DNA of 64,000 nt, taken from the NCBI GenBank assembly GCA_964588335.1, contig CAZPOV010000019.1, positions 1 through 64,000 of the forward strand, read 5' to 3'. Below the pieces are notes generated by a model. That model saw nothing but the letters and a program-made list of their open reading frames with translations, was not told the DNA's origin and did no database searches. The translations under genes were made by a program, and so were the position numbers. Below are positions 1 to 7,935 of the stretch, piece by piece (the first letter of the stretch is position 1; each line of letters starts with the position of its first letter). This stretch comes from JAGQZY01 sp964588335. GTDB taxonomy: Bacteria > Bdellovibrionota > Bdellovibrionia > Bdellovibrionales > JAGQZY01.

Positions 1-468
1 AATAAAAAGGGAATCATCATAGTTCGGTTGGAAGGGAACAGTCTCTTTTTCTATGTCTTCAAGTAAGGCTTCTGCCAAACGAGTCATACGCACTTCGGTA
101 TAACGTTGGGCGGCTGGACTGTCTCCATCAATCGATCCAAAGTTTCCTTGTCCATCAACAAGTGGATAGCGAAGAGAAAAGTCTTGCGCCATGCGGACCA
201 TCGTATCATAAGCGGCCGTATCTCCATGGGGATGGTACTTACCGATAACATCACCGACCACACGAGCCGATTTTTTGTAAGGCTTGTCGTGAGTGTTTCT
301 CAAGTCATGCATGGCATAGAGAATGCGCCGATGAACAGGTTTTAAACCATCCCTTATATCGGGAAGGGCGCGTCCAACAATGACACTCATCGAGTATTGA
401 AGATAAGCATCTTTCATTTCTTTATTAATATCTATTTGCGAAATATTTTCGTTTATTTCTTCGCTCAT
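1..468 (-). CDS. gyrA: DNA gyrase subunit A, N-terminal part (runs off the window)
   Basis: This is the first 156 codons of GyrA, the breakage-reunion subunit of the A2B2 topoisomerase that introduces negative supercoils. I translated the minus strand by hand from the ATG at 468. The quinolone-resistance region reads HPHGDTAAYDTMVRMAQ, with Thr where E. coli has Ser83 and Asp kept at the Asp87 position. The catalytic tyrosine motif AAQRYTEVRM follows about 35 residues later. The gene starts 9 bases after the gyrB stop, so it is the last visible gene of the recF-gyrB-gyrA run. The 3' end lies outside the window. Identity is certain from the motifs. Confidence 0.97.
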   Translation of the reverse strand, partial: MSEEINENISQIDINKEMKDAYLQYSMSVIVGRALPDIRDGLKPVHRRILYAMHDLRNTHDKPYKKSARVVGDVIGKYHPHGDTAAYDTMVRMAQDFSLRYPLVDGQGNFGSIDGDSPAAQRYTEVRMTRLAEALLEDIEKETVPFQPNYDDSLFI

Positions 469-477
469 TGTCTAATC

Positions 478-2916
478 CTAAACGTCTAACTCTTTAACAG
501 AAAGTGCATTGTCCGAAATAAAGTTTTTACGGGGCTCAACGCTTTCACCCATCAAAACACTAAAAATTTCATCGGCTGCGATCGCATCATCAATCGTCAC
601 CTGTAGTAAATGACGGTTGGCGGGATTCAGCGTGGTTTCCCAAAGTTGGTCCGGATTCATCTCTCCAAGACCTTTATATCGTTGAATGTATGCGCCTTTT
701 CGACCAAGCTCCATAAAGTGTTCATAAAAACTTCCATAGTCGTAAAAAGTTTCTTGAGACTTTTCGTTTTCAATAACGATTGGTAATTTAAGAACACCAT
801 TCAAATTGTCCCAAAGTTGCCACACTTGTTGCCAATCGGCGGCTGCGACTTTTTTCGCATTCAACATATTATCCTGATAGTGTCCAAATCGGCTTGTTCT
901 AAAGACAACGCTGTCCTCAGAATGACTGACCAACTCGATATCAGTGATATTGTAATGTTCTTCTTCAGAAATTTTCTTTTTAAGTCCGGCGACAAGCTCT
1001 TCACTTTTTTGTCGGCTTGCAAGAAGTTGGTCGACTTTAATACTCTCTCTTAAAAGATATTTAATTAAATCGGGTTCCATCGTATGGGCATGGTTTTTTA
1101 GGAGCTTAGAAAATTTTAGAGCATTCATGATGAAATTTCTAAATTTCTCATCCGTCGGTGTTCCATATCCCTCAATCTTCAAATTAGTCAGAGTATTATC
1201 TAATAAGAACTCAGTCAGGTGCTTTTCATCTTTGAGATAAACTTCTTCCTTACCTTTTTTGTATCTATAAAGTGGTGGTTGAGCGATGTAGACATAACCT
1301 CTTTCAACAATCTCTGGCATTTGACGGAAAAAGAACGTCAGCAATAATGTACGAATATGTGATCCATCGACGTCCGCATCCGTCATAATAATAATTTTAT
1401 GATAACGGACTTTGTCAGGGTTCATTTCATTTTTACCAATCCCTGCTCCGAACGCAGAAATCATCATTTTGATCTCTTCATTTGAAAGCATTTTATCAAA
1501 TCGTGCTTTTTCTACGTTAAGAATTTTACCTCGCAAAGGAAGAACCGCTTGCGTCCTTCTGTCTCTTGCTTGTTTCGCAGAGCCTCCGGCAGAATCTCCC
1601 TCAACCAAGTAGATTTCACAAAGAGATGGATCTTTTTCTTGGCAATCCGCCATTTTCCCAGGAAGTGAATGGGAGTCCAACGCAGATTTTCTTCGCGTCA
1701 ACTCACGGGCTTTTCGAGCCGCCATTCGGGCTCTCGCCGAATCCACACACTTACCAACAATCGATTTCGAACTGCCTGGATTCCGGTCGAACCAGTCCGC
1801 TAATTTTTCATTAACAAGTGACTCAACGATACCTTTTACTTCATTGTTTCCAAGTTTAGTTTTTGTCTGACCTTCAAATTGCGGCTCTGGGACTTTTACA
1901 GAGACGACCGCAGCCAATCCCTCACGAATATCATCACCATCCAAGTTTGTTTTTAGATTCTTTAATAAATTTTTATTCTGAGCGTAGGCATTCGTCGTAC
2001 GAGTCAATGCTCCACGAAACCCAACCAAATGAGATCCACCTTCATGGGTGTTGATGTTATTGCAATAGGTAAATATTTGTTCAGAGTAAGAGTCGTTCCA
2101 TTGCATGGCAATTTCAACGTCAACACCCTCTTTATTACCTTGGAAATAAACCACATCACTATGCAACGGTTTTTTATTTCCATTGATGTGTTTAATAAAT
2201 TCTTTAATCCCATCAGCATATTGAAAATCCGATTTCTTTTCCGACTCGGCTCTTTCATCGGTGAGTTCAAAGTGCAACCCGGCATTTAAAAAGGCCATTT
2301 CGCGAAATCGATTGGCCAGAGTTTCAAAACTAAACGCCAAACCATCTTCTTTAAAGATTTCTTTGTCTGGTTTAAAGCTTACTATCGTGCCTGTTTTATC
2401 AGTCTCCCCAGAGTCTTTTAGTTCAGAAACAGGTTTTCCTTTTTCATAGTCCTGCTTCCAAATACGTCCATCACGGTGGACTTCGACTTTACAGAAAATG
2501 GAAAGGGCATTGACGACTGAAGCTCCAACCCCGTGGAGTCCTCCAGACACTTTGTAGGTGTCTTTATCAAACTTTCCACCGGCGTGGAGAACCGTAAAAA
2601 CAACTTCCATGGCCGATTTACCACTTTTGTGTTTCGCCACCGGAATACCACGACCGTTATCCTGGATGGTAATACTCTCGTCATTGTGAATATTGATTTT
2701 TATATTATTACAATATCCCGCTAAGGCTTCATCCACAGCATTGTCCACAATTTCGTAGACCAAATGGTGATATCCACGAACACCGGTATCTCCAATGTAC
2801 ATACCGGGACGTTTTCGAACCGCCTCAAGACCTTCTAGGACCTGTATCGAATCCGCATCATATTTTTTCTTATTTTCCGTAGGTTTATCCACTACCACTT
2901 CCTGACTTTCAGACAC
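478..2916 (-). CDS. gyrB: DNA gyrase subunit B
   Basis: GyrB is the ATPase subunit of gyrase. The 812-residue protein has the GHKL ATP-binding fold at its N-terminus (YIGDTG, VDNAVDEA, DNGRGIP), the transducer region, and the TOPRIM domain with EGDSAGG starting at E439 and DADVDGSHI after it. The C-terminus has the usual QRYKGLGEMNPDQLWETT segment. Length matches full-size gyrase B of the E. coli type. The start overlaps the recF stop by 8 bases, which implies translational coupling. Gyrase rather than topoisomerase IV is favoured by its place between recF and gyrA at the origin. Confidence 0.97.
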   Translation of the reverse strand: MSESQEVVVDKPTENKKKYDADSIQVLEGLEAVRKRPGMYIGDTGVRGYHHLVYEIVDNAVDEALAGYCNNIKINIHNDESITIQDNGRGIPVAKHKSGKSAMEVVFTVLHAGGKFDKDTYKVSGGLHGVGASVVNALSIFCKVEVHRDGRIWKQDYEKGKPVSELKDSGETDKTGTIVSFKPDKEIFKEDGLAFSFETLANRFREMAFLNAGLHFELTDERAESEKKSDFQYADGIKEFIKHINGNKKPLHSDVVYFQGNKEGVDVEIAMQWNDSYSEQIFTYCNNINTHEGGSHLVGFRGALTRTTNAYAQNKNLLKNLKTNLDGDDIREGLAAVVSVKVPEPQFEGQTKTKLGNNEVKGIVESLVNEKLADWFDRNPGSSKSIVGKCVDSARARMAARKARELTRRKSALDSHSLPGKMADCQEKDPSLCEIYLVEGDSAGGSAKQARDRRTQAVLPLRGKILNVEKARFDKMLSNEEIKMMISAFGAGIGKNEMNPDKVRYHKIIIMTDADVDGSHIRTLLLTFFFRQMPEIVERGYVYIAQPPLYRYKKGKEEVYLKDEKHLTEFLLDNTLTNLKIEGYGTPTDEKFRNFIMNALKFSKLLKNHAHTMEPDLIKYLLRESIKVDQLLASRQKSEELVAGLKKKISEEEHYNITDIELVSHSEDSVVFRTSRFGHYQDNMLNAKKVAAADWQQVWQLWDNLNGVLKLPIVIENEKSQETFYDYGSFYEHFMELGRKGAYIQRYKGLGEMNPDQLWETTLNPANRHLLQVTIDDAIAADEIFSVLMGESVEPRKNFISDNALSVKELDV

Positions 2917-4063
2917 TCAGGCCTCCCGTAAGCAACCTGTCGCTTTCAGCAAAAACACCCTCTTTAACATCAAACACGGATTGACTAGCCACTTGGGGAA
3001 TCGATGTCGCGTCTGTCGTTGTTAAAAAAATTTGTGCCTCCGTTGAAAGCAAATAATTTACAAACCTCATTTGTTTTTCTCGATCCAGCTCTGAAAGAAC
3101 ATCATCGAGGAGCAAAATGGGAAACTCTCTGTGGGCCCTGTAATGTATCCTAGTTTGCGCCATTTTGAAAGCTAATATAATAGCTCGTTGTTGGCCTTGT
3201 GAACAGAAAAAACGGGCTTCTTGGCCGTTAAAATCGAACTGAATATCGTGTTTATGTGGTCCCACCAAACACACGCCAGAGGCCCATTCCCGCTCTCTTA
3301 GCTGATCCCATCTTTTGTACATAGCGTTACTAATTTCCGCCACGGTTCGGGCCTTGATTCGCTGGCCGGACATAAAATAACGAATCGAAATGTTGCCGTA
3401 ATGTTCATCCATTATTTTTAAAAACTCGTCCAATAACAAAGGCTCTATCTCTTCGATGGCTTGCAGTCGAAGGTGAGTTATGAGGGCCCCTTTTTCAAAA
3501 AGTATTGTGGTCAGATTTTTATTGATTTTTTTGCCTTGAATTTCGTCAACTTGACCGTCTCTTAATTTTTTTAAAAGATTATTTTTCTGCTTTAATGCCT
3601 TTTTAAAATCACTCATAAGTTGAGCAAAACTTGGAAAAATTGACAGACATAAATCATCGATCAGATCGCGACGTTTCTGAGCTGCATCTTTCACGATCAG
3701 TAAGCTTTCCGGAGAAAATAGTAATGATGGAAAAGTCTGCCTAAGCCGTGGCGATGAGGTTGGCTTAGAGTTCACCAACAAACGCCTCTTTCCATTTAAA
3801 CTATTGATTTCAATAGTGTTTTCTAAATCTTTTTGGGTGTTTTTCACACCGATGTAAAAGCCTGATGAATGGTTTTTGTTGATAAAATCTTGCCATCGGT
3901 TGGTTCGAAACGACTTACCATGGGTCAGTAGGTAGAGAGCTTCAACTAAGTTGGTTTTGCCTTGTCCGTTTTGTCCTCTAAAAACGTTTAATCCAGAATT
4001 CAAGTCGACAGTTTGACTTTCGATGTTTCTAAACTGTCTCATAAAAAGTCTGGTAAATTTCAT
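2909..4063 (-). CDS. recF: DNA replication and repair protein RecF
   Basis: RecF is an SMC-like ATPase that helps load RecA at single-strand gaps together with RecO and RecR. The 384 residues show an N-terminal Walker A (GQNGQGKT), the ABC-type signature (FCSQGQQRAIILAFKMA) and a Walker B with D-loop (ILLLDDVLSELD) near the C-terminus. Its position between dnaN and gyrB is the classical dnaA-dnaN-recF-gyrB order. A 149-base gap separates it from dnaN and holds short T-rich direct repeats (4103-4116 and 4132-4146), so it may have its own transcription signal. Confidence 0.96.
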   Translation of the reverse strand: MKFTRLFMRQFRNIESQTVDLNSGLNVFRGQNGQGKTNLVEALYLLTHGKSFRTNRWQDFINKNHSSGFYIGVKNTQKDLENTIEINSLNGKRRLLVNSKPTSSPRLRQTFPSLLFSPESLLIVKDAAQKRRDLIDDLCLSIFPSFAQLMSDFKKALKQKNNLLKKLRDGQVDEIQGKKINKNLTTILFEKGALITHLRLQAIEEIEPLLLDEFLKIMDEHYGNISIRYFMSGQRIKARTVAEISNAMYKRWDQLREREWASGVCLVGPHKHDIQFDFNGQEARFFCSQGQQRAIILAFKMAQTRIHYRAHREFPILLLDDVLSELDREKQMRFVNYLLSTEAQIFLTTTDATSIPQVASQSVFDVKEGVFAESDRLLTGGLSV

Positions 4064-4102
4064 GAATATTAACCTTTTGATCGCAACTTTTTGAAAAATC
4101 CT

Positions 4103-4146
4103 GCCGAAGGTTTTTTATAAAAAGGTTTTTCGCCGAAAGGTTTTTT
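4103..4146. repeat. Short direct repeat between dnaN and recF
   Basis: Two copies of GCCGAAGG or GCCGAAAGG followed by six Ts lie at 4103-4116 and 4132-4146, with a third AAGGTTTTT between them at 4122-4130. They are direct, not inverted, so they do not form a terminator hairpin with each other. On the minus strand, the transcribed one, they read as A-rich CCTTTCGGC units ahead of recF. No function is assigned. Confidence 0.4.
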
Positions 4147-4212
4147 CTGTGGTTAACTCTGTTTATTTTTTATCAAACCCTTCAGCGACAAAAATCATTC
4201 TACTTAATCAGG

Positions 4213-5331
4213 TCATATGCGCATAGGCATTACAACACAGGTGTAGTCTTTGTCTTTTGACGGTCGGATCAAACCGGGTGACAGCTGACTATCCAGTTCT
4301 AATTCCAATGTCTCATCATCGAAACTATTCAGGATATCCAAAATATATTTTGCATTGAAACCGATTTTCAGATCTTCCCCAGTGTATTCCACATCAATTT
4401 CTTCTTTTGCATCTCCCAATTCTGGGTTGTTCGAAGAAATTTCCATTTTCCCTTTCGCCAAAGCGATGGTAACGCCTTTCGATTTTTGATTGGATAAAAG
4501 TGAAACACGTTTGATTGAACTCAATAAGGATTCTCGACTTATGGAAGCCGTTTTCTTTAAGTTTTGGGGAATAAGTTGTTGATAATTGGGATACTTACCT
4601 TCTATCAAACGAACCATCAAAACCGTAGTTCCTGTTTTCACAATAAGCTGTGAACCTTCAACAGCCATTTGGATAGGCATATCGCTAATATCGATTATTT
4701 TCTTTACCTCAGCCAAACCTTTTCTAGGAATAATCACACCGGTGTTGATAATGTTGGCTGTTTCATCGTTGGTAAAACGATCCACTAAACTCAAACGATG
4801 TCCATCGGTAGCGACCATACGAAATTGAGTACGACCTTCAACGGTTTTCTTTTCAAAGTACACGCCGTTCAAGTGGTAACGAGTCTCATCGTTCGATACG
4901 CTGTAAATCGTGCGTTCAATCATGTCGTTTAACACTTCGGGATTCACTTCGATAAAATCATTGGTTTTGAATGTGGGAAACACTGGGTATTCCTCTGGCG
5001 AGATACCCACAATGTTAAACACAGATTTGGCCTGTTTAATTTGAAGGCGATTGTTAGCCTTTGACTCAAGGACAATGGCGCCTTCCCCTAGCTCACGAAC
5101 AATATCAAAAAGATTTTTTGCATTAACTGCAATTTTACCTTCCGTTTCAATTTCAACATCCACTTGGTCGGTCAGGCTGACTTCCAAGTCGGTTGCAAAA
5201 ACTTGCAACTTACCCTCTTCGGCTTGAAGCAAAATGTTGATTAAGATGGGCATGGTGTTTCGTTTCTCAACGATGTTTTGTGTTTTGCTTAACAACGCCA
5301 CAAGATCTTTTTTATCAACTTTGAGTTTCAT
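4213..5331 (-). CDS. dnaN: DNA polymerase III beta sliding clamp
   Basis: DnaN is the ring-shaped clamp that tethers DNA polymerase to the template. The 372 residues match the family length. Recognisable segments are NIVEKRNTMPIL near the N-terminus, FATDLEVSLT, RYHLNGVYFE, VATDGHRLS and the C-terminal VMPMRI, which closes the protein as in most clamps. The ATG at 5331 has a good ribosome site (GGGGAG, 4 bases upstream). It lies downstream of dnaA on the same strand, separated by the 306-base candidate origin. Confidence 0.97.
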   Translation of the reverse strand: MKLKVDKKDLVALLSKTQNIVEKRNTMPILINILLQAEEGKLQVFATDLEVSLTDQVDVEIETEGKIAVNAKNLFDIVRELGEGAIVLESKANNRLQIKQAKSVFNIVGISPEEYPVFPTFKTNDFIEVNPEVLNDMIERTIYSVSNDETRYHLNGVYFEKKTVEGRTQFRMVATDGHRLSLVDRFTNDETANIINTGVIIPRKGLAEVKKIIDISDMPIQMAVEGSQLIVKTGTTVLMVRLIEGKYPNYQQLIPQNLKKTASISRESLLSSIKRVSLLSNQKSKGVTIALAKGKMEISSNNPELGDAKEEIDVEYTGEDLKIGFNAKYILDILNSFDDETLELELDSQLSPGLIRPSKDKDYTCVVMPMRI

Positions 5332-5637
5332 ACTGCTCCCCTTTGGGTTTGTTTGAGCGAAAGTGAGAAAATACTACCCATCTCACCAACGCTTGTCTCT
5401 GAGAATTTTTTATTTTTTTTACCCTCTTTTTAATAGCTACCTCTATTAATAATTAAACTAGTAGTAGTAGTAGGCCCTGTTAAAATCAGGGTTAATTCCC
5501 TAAGTTATTAAAATTTCAAGCCAATCGCTGTGGATATTTTATCTTAAAAAAGCCACTCTAAATTCGGCAAAAATGTGGATAAAAATTCTCCCTATTTAAT
5601 TCACTCTGTTAGCCACATGTTTTTCCACATACGATAT
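5332..5637. other. Candidate chromosomal origin oriC in the dnaA-dnaN gap
   Basis: This 306-base gap has no gene. Going from dnaA towards dnaN it holds DnaA-box-like sites at 5621-5629 (TTTTCCACA), 5574-5582 (TGTGGATAA, perfect consensus on the minus strand) and 5529-5537 (TGTGGATAT), then a GC block with an inverted repeat (CCCTG/CAGGG, 5475-5491), five exact TAG units at 5459-5473, and an AT-rich tract about 5407-5458. Read 3' to 5' from the GC side the TAG units are GATGATGAT, the form and polarity of the DnaA-trio described at Bacillus subtilis oriC. The layout matches a DnaA-box, GC cluster, trio, unwinding-region order. The nearest box is about 50 bases from the GC block, farther than in B. 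subtilis. The elements are seen; origin function is inferred. Confidence 0.75.
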
Positions 5638-7071
5638 TCACACCCCTGTGATATTGTGGATACGGCTCTGTAAGTCTTCGAAATCTTTCTTTAAATCAGA
5701 GTTCTTAGTCAGTTCTTTTTCGATTTTCCGCAACGCATTCAAAACAGTTGTATGATCGCGCCCTCCAAAGGCTCGACCGATTTCAACCAGTGATTTATCA
5801 AGATGATTTTTGATTAAATACATACTGAGTTGGCGTGCCAGCAACAAAGGTTTGCTTCGATTTTTAGATTTCAAATCAACAACACGAACCCTAAAATGTT
5901 CGGCTGTCAGCTTTTGGATGTCTTCAATGGTCATTGTCGTGGTTTCATCGTGCACAGCCAGAACTTTTTTGGTCAGCTCTAGATTGATCTGAAGACCTTG
6001 CAAATCCGAGAACATTTTGACTTTATTGAGGTTCCCTTCCAGTTCACGAATCGATCGTTTCGAAATTTTAGCTATATATGTAGCCACTTCGTTTGAGATC
6101 GACATCATTTTCTTCTCAGCCTTATAGCGAAGAATGGCTAAACGAGTTTCAAATTCAGGCATTTGGATGTCAGCGATAAGCCCCCATTCCAAGCGCGTTC
6201 GGATTCTGTCCTCTAAGCCCTTGATATCTTTAGGCATTCTGTCAGACGCTACGACAACCTGGCGGCCTTTTTCAAAAAAATCATTCAATGTATGGAAGAA
6301 TTCCTCTTGGACAGCCTCACCTTTTCCTAAAACCTGGATATCATCCATTAAAAGGAGGTCGCATTTTTCGCGGTAGCGGTGTCGAAACTTATCCATTTCG
6401 CCTCGCCGAATGCTGGAAATACATTCATTTAGGAATCGTTCTGCAGAAATATAAGAAATCTTTAAATGCGGTAGATTTTCTCGAATATGGTTTCCAACAG
6501 CGTGTAATAAGTGGGTTTTTCCCATACCCGTGGGTCCACAAATAAAAAGTGGATTATAGCCTTCAGATCCGGGTCTTTGGGCAATTCTGTAGGATGTGGC
6601 GTGGGCGAATTCATTGTTGCGACCAACCACAAAGGTGGAAAAACTGTACTCGGAGTTGAGAAAATCCATGTTTTTCTGCGGTGGTTTGATTGTAACCTGC
6701 TGAATCGAGGGCTGCTCGGAGCTTCGCTGTTGTCCAAAAGACTCATTACTGTTCATGGCTTGGTGCAAAGCTGTCGGACTTTTAGGGTCCACCGGCAGTG
6801 ATTTACCTGTTACGACCAGCTCCACTTCAAATGGATTTTGAATCAAACATGAGATTTCAGAGCATATTCGGTCAAATAAGTTCTCTGATATCCAATACTT
6901 ATGGAGTTCCGTTGGTACCCCAAGCTTGAATCTTTGAGAATTGCCAGACAGCGATTCTATTTCTAACAAATCCGTCGGTTCGAACCAGGTTTGTAAGAGT
7001 TTGTTGCCAGAGTTCTTGGAAGTCAGATTATTCTTCACAAGTCCCCAAAATTGTTCTTTATTTTCTTCCAC
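5638..7071 (-). CDS. dnaA: Chromosomal replication initiator DnaA
   Basis: DnaA binds DnaA boxes and melts the origin. Domain I (EQFWGLVKNNL) is followed by a linker rich in Q, S and N, the AAA+ domain with Walker A (GPTGMGKT) and Walker B (LLMDDIQ), and the domain IV helix-turn-helix with the GGRDHTTV signature. I chose the GTG at 7071 (477 residues) because it begins just before domain I, has GGGGA upstream, and a good minus-strand promoter (TTGAAT, 17 bases, TATGAA at 7142-7114) lies over the alternative ATG at 7128, which would sit inside that promoter. The ATG at 7128 would give 496 residues with a non-homologous-looking extension. Confidence 0.95.
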   Translation of the reverse strand: MEENKEQFWGLVKNNLTSKNSGNKLLQTWFEPTDLLEIESLSGNSQRFKLGVPTELHKYWISENLFDRICSEISCLIQNPFEVELVVTGKSLPVDPKSPTALHQAMNSNESFGQQRSSEQPSIQQVTIKPPQKNMDFLNSEYSFSTFVVGRNNEFAHATSYRIAQRPGSEGYNPLFICGPTGMGKTHLLHAVGNHIRENLPHLKISYISAERFLNECISSIRRGEMDKFRHRYREKCDLLLMDDIQVLGKGEAVQEEFFHTLNDFFEKGRQVVVASDRMPKDIKGLEDRIRTRLEWGLIADIQMPEFETRLAILRYKAEKKMMSISNEVATYIAKISKRSIRELEGNLNKVKMFSDLQGLQINLELTKKVLAVHDETTTMTIEDIQKLTAEHFRVRVVDLKSKNRSKPLLLARQLSMYLIKNHLDKSLVEIGRAFGGRDHTTVLNALRKIEKELTKNSDLKKDFEDLQSRIHNITGV

Positions 7072-7142
7072 AGTGTGTCCCCAAAAAACTGAAAAAAATT
7101 CAGATTTCCACAGTTCATAGCAAGTCATGCATACACATTCAA
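7064..7142 (-). promoter_or_regulatory. dnaA promoter with two DnaA-box-like sites
   Basis: On the minus strand TTGAAT (7142-7137), a 17-base spacer and TATGAA (7119-7114) make a good sigma-70-type promoter. ATTTCCACA at 7104-7112 lies just after the -10 and TCTTCCACA at 7064-7072 covers the proposed GTG start codon. Both end in TCCACA like DnaA boxes, which suggests autoregulation by DnaA. The sequence matches are direct; the regulation is inferred. Confidence 0.5.
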
Positions 7143-7146
7143 CAGC

Positions 7147-7175
7147 TTGACGTTTTTAACGCTTTATGGTTTAAA
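7147..7175 (+). promoter_or_regulatory. rpmH operon promoter
   Basis: TTGACG (7147-7152), a 17-base spacer and TTTAAA (7170-7175) form a sigma-70-type promoter on the plus strand, about 55 bases before the rpmH start. It is back to back with the dnaA promoter and probably drives rpmH-rnpA-yidD-yidC and perhaps genes beyond. Confidence 0.55.
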
Positions 7176-7231
7176 CGGCGTCTCCAGAAACTTCAAGAGA
7201 GACGTACATTTAGGTCGTAAAGAGGTATAAA

Positions 7232-7381
7232 ATGAAACGAACGTATCAACCAAAAAGAAAACGCAGAAAAACGACTCACGGTTTTCGTGCCCGAATGTCC
7301 ACAAAAAGTGGTCAAGAAGTCATCTCTCGACGACGTGCTAAAGGACGCAAAAGACTGGCAGTCACTATTAGCGGTAAGTAA
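7232..7381 (+). CDS. rpmH: 50S ribosomal protein L34
   Basis: A 49-residue basic protein translated by hand from the ATG at 7232. It begins MKRTYQPKRKRRK, has THGFRARM, and ends in RRRAKGRKRLAVTISGK, the diagnostic L34 pattern. AGAGG lies about 6 bases before the ATG. L34 is a small structural protein of the large ribosomal subunit. Divergent position from dnaA and adjacency to rnpA are the standard origin arrangement. Confidence 0.97.
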   Translation: MKRTYQPKRKRRKTTHGFRARMSTKSGQEVISRRRAKGRKRLAVTISGK

Positions 7382-7382
7382 T

Positions 7383-7706
7383 TTGCCGTCAATAAAACGT
7401 CAGTCAGATTTTCAGCTCCTGAAACAAGAAGGTCAATTCCTTCACGTCACACACTGGCTCGCTGTTAGCTTTAAAGAAAATAAAAAAAACTCTTTGCAAT
7501 GGGGATGGTCCATTTCAAAGAGGGTTGGAAATGCTGTGATTAGGAACCGCCTGAAAAGGTGGGGTAGAGAGTTTGTACGTGAGTTTAGCGAAAATGGAAA
7601 CGACATTAACTTCATCTTTAAAACAAAAGGGAAAGACTTCTACAAATCTCTTTCTCATAAAGAATTTGATGAAGCTTTTAAAAAAGCCTTTAGAAAAATC
7701 GGCTAA
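7383..7706 (+). CDS. rnpA: Ribonuclease P protein component
   Basis: RnpA is the protein subunit of RNase P, which matures tRNA 5' ends with the catalytic RNA. The core has QSDFQLLKQEG at the N-terminus and the RNR motif as AVIRNRLKRWGREF. I chose the TTG at 7383 (107 residues), one base after the rpmH stop, because homology starts there. An ATG at 7287 in the same frame would give 139 residues but would bury 95 bases inside rpmH, and a GTG at 7335 is also possible. The start is therefore uncertain while the identity is not. The end overlaps yidD by 38 bases. Confidence 0.9.
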   Translation: MPSIKRQSDFQLLKQEGQFLHVTHWLAVSFKENKKNSLQWGWSISKRVGNAVIRNRLKRWGREFVREFSENGNDINFIFKTKGKDFYKSLSHKEFDEAFKKAFRKIG

Positions 7707-7935
7707 TGTCCTTTTAGAGTACATTTATGCATTTTATAAAGTGGGATTACGTCCGCTTTTTGGCAACGCTTGTCAGTTTCAACCAACATGTTCAAACTAT
7801 TCTCATCAAGCTTTTTTAGATCACGGTTTTGTTAAAGGATTGGCGCTTACCACTTGGCGGCTATTAAGATGTCAGCCATTTTGTTCCGGTGGGTATGATC
7901 CTGTTCCTCCTAAACAAGAGGTCCTTAATGGATGA
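7669..7935 (+). CDS. yidD: Membrane protein insertion efficiency factor YidD
   Basis: YidD is a small amphipathic inner-membrane-associated protein that aids insertion by YidC. The family core is clear: YKVGLRPLFG, the cysteine-containing CQFQPTCSNYS, then TTWRLLRCQPFCSGGYDPVP. From the ATG at 7669 the protein has 88 residues, close to the family norm. An upstream in-frame ATG at 7573 would add 32 residues lying inside rnpA and is rejected. The gene overlaps rnpA by 38 bases and yidC by 8. Confidence 0.93.
   Translation: MKLLKKPLEKSANVLLEYIYAFYKVGLRPLFGNACQFQPTCSNYSHQAFLDHGFVKGLALTTWRLLRCQPFCSGGYDPVPPKQEVLNG

Noticed and set aside
2004..2289. Overlapping open frames on both strands inside gyrB
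   Set aside because: These are other-frame shadows of a highly conserved gene.
4063..4212. Possible terminator between dnaN and recF
   Set aside because: The repeats there are direct, not inverted, so no stem forms.
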